From positions 62,001 to 126,000 of the forward strand of contig CAYRGG010000002.1 in NCBI GenBank assembly GCA_964423745.1: a DNA stretch of 64,000 nt, read 5' to 3'. The position numbers and the translations under genes were made by a program. Positions 59,298-64,000 of this stretch are shown here, piece by piece (within the stretch, counting starts at the first letter, position 1; each line of letters starts with the position of its first letter). The stretch comes from CAYRGG01 sp964423745. Lineage in GTDB: Bacteria; Pseudomonadota; Gammaproteobacteria; Competibacterales; Competibacteraceae. The notes beneath the pieces were generated by a model, which worked only from the letters and a program-made list of their open reading frames with translations, made no database searches and was not told where the DNA came from.

Positions 59298-59522
59298 TTA
59301 AGGACATAATTTCAAGAACTTAGGATGTCTACGGTCTGTATAAACACACGCCGTAGTTCCACCAGCAGGGATTACATGACAAGGTTGATTACCTCCGCAT
59401 GCGGGTAAACTGGCACTAGCGGTTGTTCGGCCTGTAGCAAAACCCATTGCGAAAGCAATGCCCCCTACGAGCATCATCACCATTAACTGCATCTTTCTTG
59501 AATTTTTCAAATTGTTATTCAT
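59298..59522 (-). CDS. Small exported Cys-containing protein
   Basis: This 74-residue protein has a signal peptide or anchor (MQLMVMMLVGGIAFAMGFATG, about 11-31). A short mature part follows with four Cys in ACGGNQPCHVIPAGGTTACVYTDRRHP and a last Cys near the end (KLCP). The Cys pattern could support two disulfide bonds. AGGATAAC precedes the ATG. It lies 32 bases downstream of the giant FecR-TPR-barrel gene on the same strand and may be cotranscribed with it. No family was recognised. Confidence 0.6.
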   Translation of the reverse strand: MNNNLKNSRKMQLMVMMLVGGIAFAMGFATGRTTASASLPACGGNQPCHVIPAGGTTACVYTDRRHPKFLKLCP

Positions 59523-59554
59523 CGAAAGTTATCCTGTGATTCGTGCATACTGTG

Positions 59555-62500
59555 TTAAAACGCCAATGTAAATTGGCAAAATACAGTTCGCTCTGCTAAG
59601 CCTGGTACAAACTGTAGGTTTTGTTCGAGGTTAGATATTCTTCCAACCCCCAAACCTTGGAAATCAAATTCTTTATCCATCAAATTATTTACCTGAAAAC
59701 TAATTATTCCATAGCGTTGAGGCAAACGATAATTAATATCTAAGTCGAGCAAAACAAATTCATCATCCACACTTTCTTCAAAACCAGTCGGTCTAAAATT
59801 TACTTCTTGGTTTACGTAGGTAGCACCGAAAGTACTAATAAGACCTGAAGAATGAAAATAGCGCAGAGATAATGGTGTAAAATTTGTTCTAGTGTTTGGT
59901 GATTCTGCTTCTGAATTAAAATCTTCAAATATAAATTCAAGTTTAATAGCCAAAGACTCAACAGGCATCCAATTTATATAAACTTGGTATAGCTTCTCAT
60001 CCTGCAATAATATTTTCGTTCCTTCACTGGCTGGTCGCGGTATATCTAAATCACGTTTCGAAACCTCTATCCCACCGAAAAGATTTGAAGAGAATTTTCG
60101 ATCTATCGCTATTCCATAGCGTTTAGAATCTGTACCGTCAAAATCATCAAAAAACTGATTAAAACCCGCAATTTGAGTAGGCTCAATAGTCTGATTGTTG
60201 ATTCTGTTACCTTTCAAAGTGCGAAATGTTGCAATTCGTATTATTGTTGTTGGCGTAACATCCCAAGTTAATCCGAATTTCCAGTTAACCTGTTTAAAAT
60301 CGTCTAATACACCATCGTTGAGAACATCAGCGCTTAAGCCGAATGTCCAATTGATTAGTGATGGAAAACGGATATTCGAATATAGATAACCATCATAATG
60401 GTCAGTATTAACTTTGCCAAAAAGCGTGCTGTTGATATCTAAATTGTAATACCCTCCTCCAATAACAGTATTTACAAATGAGTTACTGAACAAATGCTGG
60501 GCCTCAGCAATGACTCCATGAGTTTCAAAGTTAGTAGTAAATGGACCAAGACCAAAATCAAGTGCTTGTTCAATTTTCTCGTCTTTGTAGATTCCTGAAA
60601 AAATAACTTCTGAATAACTTGACAACTTTGAATATAAACCTAGACGTATGGAATCTTCACGAGAATTGTTTCTAAAATTAGGATCAAAATCTTCAAGATC
60701 AAAGTTATAGAAAAGATCCCCGTGTTCAAGATCCCTATGACGAAGTTCACCCTGAACGCTGAGATTTTGCGATAAACTTAATTGAGCAAACACATTGTAA
60801 ATGTCTTGTTCTAAATCATTATTCTCACGAAATCCATCTGTTTTGTAACGAAATTGTCCCAAACTATAGGAAAAATTACTCCATATTCCTGAATGAGTGA
60901 CCTCATCACCAAGAGTATCATTACTTCCAAAAACACCTGAAGCCTGTAGTGCTAAACGATTACGTGCAAATAATGGATTAAATTCATTGAACGAAGGTGT
61001 GGACGGGCCACTGCCCTCTAAAATTAACAAATTGCTTTCCCCCAAACTTGGTTGAACCGGTGTGATATTAATCGGCTGCAACAATTGTGACTGTAATAAC
61101 TCACTCACCCTAGCAATCTCATGGCGCGGCAATGCAGCATAATTGTCCGCCAACAACCTATGGGCTGAATAATTGCTTGGATCACTATTGACTGATTTCC
61201 AACCTTTCAGTAATCCTAACTGCTGAAAGCCAAGATCGTTATAAACGCGCCCAAGGGCTGCACTACGTGTCGCCAAATCCTCATCCAACAGCAACCGCGA
61301 CCGGTACACTGCCCGATTATCATTAAGTTTGATAGATTGTTGAATGTCTTCCAGCGCCTCCAAAGGCCGATTTTGGGTCTGTTTAAGAATGGCGTCATAA
61401 AGCCAGGGTGTGGGGTCCATGGGATCGAACTGCTTTGCTAAAGTGTATTGATCCCCCGCTAGCGTATCGTGTTTTTCCTCAAAATAGGCTTTACCCAAAT
61501 AACTACGATACAGGGAACGCAAGGGGTCAAGTGCGACGGCGGTTTCAAGATTTTCGCGACCATCTTCTAGATCGCTTTCTCGTATCTGCGCCAAGCCGAG
61601 CCCTAGTCGCGGCAACGGTGCAGCTTGATCTAAGGCAATGGCGCGCTCGAAGGCATCTTTAGCGCGGTCAGTATCGATACGGCTGAGATAGGCAAAACCT
61701 AACACTGTCTGGGTATGGGCTAAATCGGGGGCCTGCGCTGCCGCCTGCTCCGCCACATCCACTGCCTCATCCAGCTTTCCTTGAGCCAGCAGCAACTCGG
61801 CCAAACGGGCTTTTGCCAGGGCATTATCGGGATCGTTCGCCACCGCTTGCTGAACACTTTGGAGAGCTTCGTCCAACTGAAAGGCAGCTTGTTGAGCGTA
61901 GGACAGGGCGAGATAACCGACCGCTGAGTCAGGATCGCTTTGTATCGCTTCTTTGGCCAGGGCTAGTGCCATCAGTTCGTCGTTTTTGGTGACTGCAATG
62001 ATGGCTTGCAACGCCTTAGCGCGAGCGCTGGCGGGATTAATCTCTAGGGCTTGATCCAAGGCCCGTTGGGCTTGGGGAACTTGACCTACAGCCAGTAGCC
62101 AGCCCGCCTGGTACACAAAATAGGCTTCGTTGCGTTCAGCAAAGGGTACCCGCGCCAGTTGCGTTAGGACTTGGTGAGCATCGTTAAAGTCACTTAGGAG
62201 AGTGCGCAGATTGGCAGGGAGTTGATCTGCGTCGATCAACGATTGTAGGACTGGCGGATAATACAGTGTCCACTGCACTGCCTGTTCCGGTGTGATCAAT
62301 GTGCTTAATCGTGGTGCTCGCCCAGGGCTAACAAACGCGGTCTGGCGGTTATCCAGCCTTAAAGCTCCGCAATTGTTAGTTACCTGCACGTAACCTTCCA
62401 CTACGGTAACTTGTACTTGTCGTTCCGTAGCCCGGACCACAAACTCGGTGCCTTCCACCGCCGCATTAGCCAGTGGGGTATCAACTTCCAACGCCCGTGG

Positions 62501-62890
62501 GTCGCGGCTGAATAAATGAATCATCCCTTCAAGCATCTCCAACCATGATTTTCCAGGTTGTTGGGATGCTTGAACGCGTGTTTGGGTTTGTTGATCCAAA
62601 CGCATTAGGGTTTGCGTTTCAAAAAGCCGTAGGGCGGCGCGGCTAAACAGCCCGGTAGCGAGTAAGTCATCGGCGCACACCAGTGCTCCTTTTGCAATGG
62701 GTTGATTGTTTACAATGAGCTGTCCTTGGAGTGATTCCACGCGGGCGACGGCCTCTTCAGGGGGACAATCACTGGCTAACGTAACTTGGCTGATAAAAAG
62801 AAGAGCAAATACACCGCTGCTTATGGTGAAAACATTATTTAGGCGCAGTTGCCTAACGGCGTTTTTTCGCTTGCTTTTTCTATTGTCCAT
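59555..62890 (-). CDS. FecR-domain / TPR / outer-membrane beta-barrel protein
   Basis: This 1111-residue protein has a Sec signal (cleavage about 39-40) and a FecR domain (about 45-155; VARVESLQGQLIVNNQPIAKG to ANAAVEGTEFVVRATERQVQVTVVEGYVQVTN). A TPR array follows (about 265-600; ALEINPASARAKALQAIIA, ALQSVQQAVANDPDNALAKARLAELLLAQG, and others). The C-terminal half (about 640-1111) is a run of amphipathic strands ending LAERTVFCQFTLAF, with a terminal Phe, as in TonB-dependent or similar barrels. The order periplasmic TPR then barrel recalls polysaccharide exporters such as PgaA and BcsC, but the FecR start is different. Substrate unknown. The barrel part is visibly more AT-rich than the rest. 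A cyclase gene lies upstream. Confidence 0.8.
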   Translation of the reverse strand: MDNRKSKRKNAVRQLRLNNVFTISSGVFALLFISQVTLASDCPPEEAVARVESLQGQLIVNNQPIAKGALVCADDLLATGLFSRAALRLFETQTLMRLDQQTQTRVQASQQPGKSWLEMLEGMIHLFSRDPRALEVDTPLANAAVEGTEFVVRATERQVQVTVVEGYVQVTNNCGALRLDNRQTAFVSPGRAPRLSTLITPEQAVQWTLYYPPVLQSLIDADQLPANLRTLLSDFNDAHQVLTQLARVPFAERNEAYFVYQAGWLLAVGQVPQAQRALDQALEINPASARAKALQAIIAVTKNDELMALALAKEAIQSDPDSAVGYLALSYAQQAAFQLDEALQSVQQAVANDPDNALAKARLAELLLAQGKLDEAVDVAEQAAAQAPDLAHTQTVLGFAYLSRIDTDRAKDAFERAIALDQAAPLPRLGLGLAQIRESDLEDGRENLETAVALDPLRSLYRSYLGKAYFEEKHDTLAGDQYTLAKQFDPMDPTPWLYDAILKQTQNRPLEALEDIQQSIKLNDNRAVYRSRLLLDEDLATRSAALGRVYNDLGFQQLGLLKGWKSVNSDPSNYSAHRLLADNYAALPRHEIARVSELLQSQLLQPINITPVQPSLGESNLLILEGSGPSTPSFNEFNPLFARNRLALQASGVFGSNDTLGDEVTHSGIWSNFSYSLGQFRYKTDGFRENNDLEQDIYNVFAQLSLSQNLSVQGELRHRDLEHGDLFYNFDLEDFDPNFRNNSREDSIRLGLYSKLSSYSEVIFSGIYKDEKIEQALDFGLGPFTTNFETHGVIAEAQHLFSNSFVNTVIGGGYYNLDINSTLFGKVNTDHYDGYLYSNIRFPSLINWTFGLSADVLNDGVLDDFKQVNWKFGLTWDVTPTTIIRIATFRTLKGNRINNQTIEPTQIAGFNQFFDDFDGTDSKRYGIAIDRKFSSNLFGGIEVSKRDLDIPRPASEGTKILLQDEKLYQVYINWMPVESLAIKLEFIFEDFNSEAESPNTRTNFTPLSLRYFHSSGLISTFGATYVNQEVNFRPTGFEESVDDEFVLLDLDINYRLPQRYGIISFQVNNLMDKEFDFQGLGVGRISNLEQNLQFVPGLAERTVFCQFTLAF

Positions 62891-63011
62891 AGTCCCTGTT
62901 TGTGGTCGTTAAATTACCGGATAGGATCGGCAAATGCTGTGAACTTTTTCACACTCATTCTGTGAACTATGTCACAAAATTAGTTTTTTAACTTCCAGAC
63001 TTACACAAAAA

Positions 63012-63118
63012 GGACTTACGGAGCTTGTGAAAGAGGTGTCTGCGGCCTGGATGGCCGCAGTCAAGCCGGTGAAGCAGGAGGTATTCACGGCGTCCTCTGT
63101 AACGAGCAGCAATAGTCC
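63012..63118 (+). repeat. 107-bp palindromic repeat, copy B
   Basis: This is the same element as 37390-37494 but on the opposite strand. Ends are GGACT and AGTCC. Internal pairs are AGAGG/CCTCT and GCTTGT/ACGAGC, and the centre holds TGCGGCC-TGGAT-GGCCGCA, a perfect 7-bp hairpin. It sits in the 288-base gap between the cyclase gene and the FecR-TPR-barrel gene, again inside a probable operon. Confidence 0.75.
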
Positions 63119-63178
63119 TAAACTTTTTAATGACTATAGAATCAATTTTTCATTTTTGCAGAAACATTTTTTATGCAA

Positions 63179-64000
63179 TTACTTTTCTGCAAAACTGATG
63201 ATTTCCGTTGCCTGGGTATCGGTGGGTGCAGTAACGGATGTTAAACAGCGTTGTAGATAAAAACGGCTGGGTCCATCCTTGGGATACTGTTGTAGCAATG
63301 TTTCGAAATGTTCAATGGCGACAGGCCGAGATCCTGCCTGGTAATGGGTGAGGGCTGTCTCAAACTGCGCGCACAGCTGCGTTTGGGTTGGTGTGGCTTC
63401 TGTTTTTGGGGCCGCGATTTCAAACACGTTCTGCGGCTGAGTTTTGCCTTTGAGTAAAAACTGGCCTACGGGGCGTACCAGCAGTTCATGGAGTTCATCC
63501 ACCACCGGCTCTGTGGCCAATAGACGGCTACCTAAGTGTTTATTCAGTCCTTCGATACGCGAGGCGGTATTGACTATATCGCCCACAACGCCGTACATGA
63601 AATGCCCACTGCCTCCCATATGACCCATGGCTACCCAACCGGCATTAAGACCGATCCGTGTCGGAAAGCGCTGCGTTGGATGACGTTGGTTGAACGTCTC
63701 CACGGTGTCCAGCATGTGCAAAGCTGCTAAGCAGGCTTGCAAACGACTTTCTCGATCGGGTTCTCGGGAAGGCCAAATGCACACCATACTGTCACCGATC
63801 ATGTCCAGTATTACGCCTTGATGTCTGCGCACGCACTGGCCGATAACATGGAAGTAATCGTTTTTTAAGACGGCGAGCACTTCCGGAGCCACGTTTTCCG
63901 CCAGCGTGGTATAGCCCTCCACGTCGGAGACTAAACAGGTGCCATAGACCAGGGTCGGCGCGGCGGGATCTTCGCCACGCATGAGTTTTTGTGCAACCGC
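63179..64000 (-). CDS. Class III nucleotide cyclase (CHASE2-cyclase type expected), N-terminus beyond right edge
   Basis: The visible 273 codons hold a complete class III cyclase domain: YGTCLVSDVEGYTTLAENV (metal-binding Asp), LDMIGDSMVCIWP (second metal Asp), FPTRIGLNAGWVAMGHMGG and YGVVGDIVNTASRIEGLNKHLG (Asn and Arg of the transition-state pair). Both metal-binding Asp are kept, but the Lys that selects adenine in the K-x-x-G-D motif is Met here (LDMIGD), so nucleotide preference is uncertain. A short TPR-like helical tail follows (YQAGSRPVAIEHFETLLQQYP). The frame stays open to the window edge. Such cyclases next to FecR-type genes usually carry an N-terminal CHASE2 sensor. Confidence 0.8.
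   Translation of the reverse strand, partial: AVAQKLMRGEDPAAPTLVYGTCLVSDVEGYTTLAENVAPEVLAVLKNDYFHVIGQCVRRHQGVILDMIGDSMVCIWPSREPDRESRLQACLAALHMLDTVETFNQRHPTQRFPTRIGLNAGWVAMGHMGGSGHFMYGVVGDIVNTASRIEGLNKHLGSRLLATEPVVDELHELLVRPVGQFLLKGKTQPQNVFEIAAPKTEATPTQTQLCAQFETALTHYQAGSRPVAIEHFETLLQQYPKDGPSRFYLQRCLTSVTAPTDTQATEIISFAEK

Noticed and set aside
1..64000. CRISPR arrays, tRNA or rRNA genes, prophage
   Set aside because: No regularly spaced repeats, cloverleaf patterns, rRNA-like stretches or phage structural genes were noticed on either strand.

Overview
This window comes from a gammaproteobacterial chromosome of roughly 50% GC. The support is HrpA, TypA, PepN, AcpH, YheT, class I FBPase, CusA and PRPP-synthase-like proteins that all read as gammaproteobacterial, together with a phasin (so probably polyhydroxyalkanoate storage), PA2778/PA2779 proteins and a NasS/NasT nitrate regulator. 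The load of DUF433/DUF5615, Uma2 and DUF29 genes is typical of sulfur-oxidising, methanotrophic or filamentous environmental gammaproteobacteria. I cannot name the genus. No rRNA, tRNA, CRISPR array or complete insertion sequence was seen.

Layout. 1-4.4 kb: a CecR-YbhG-YbhF-YbhS type ABC efflux operon, cut by the left edge. 4.5-10.8 kb: a decayed toxin-antitoxin pair, then a copper/silver module (TlpA-like lipoprotein, CusA, CusB and a small Cys/His-rich exported protein). 10.9-17.2 kb: a PA2779/PA2778 peptidase pair, an orphan AtpR-like protein, and a PRPP-synthase-like / phosphoribosyltransferase / BON-domain group. 17.2-28.5 kb: housekeeping genes (yheT, fbp, hrpA, an FKBP, typA, an isochorismatase-family hydrolase). 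28.7-38.9 kb: a DUF433/DUF5615 pair and the assimilatory nitrate operon, transcribed leftwards as transporter, nirB, nirD, FAD subunit, nasA, cobA. 39.3-47.8 kb: an accessory stretch with toxin-antitoxin pairs, a Tat-signal dehydrogenase, a MITE-like element, short duplications, hydrolases and a LysR regulator. 47.9-53.4 kb: nasS and nasT, chrA, tpm and an MFS transporter. 53.5-58.1 kb: phasin, pepN, acpH and a gamma carbonic anhydrase. 58.1-64 kb: two broken genes, a small Cys-rich exported protein, a very large FecR-TPR-beta-barrel protein and a nucleotide cyclase cut by the right edge.

The clearest regulatory logic is in nitrate assimilation. The leader upstream of the nitrate transporter holds a sigma-54 type promoter, two hairpins whose six-base loops both carry A1 and G4 (the ANTAR recognition pattern), and an intrinsic terminator whose 5' arm overlaps the second hairpin. 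NasT, an ANTAR protein, and its nitrate sensor NasS are encoded about 10 kb away behind a second sigma-54-like site. Nitrogen limitation and nitrate would thus both be needed to express the six-gene operon.

The least understood locus is the cyclase / FecR-TPR-barrel / small exported protein group at the right edge. Its architecture suggests an outer-membrane export or signalling system. The window also holds several short palindromic repeats, including one 105-107 bp family present twice, and at least three genes caught in decay.
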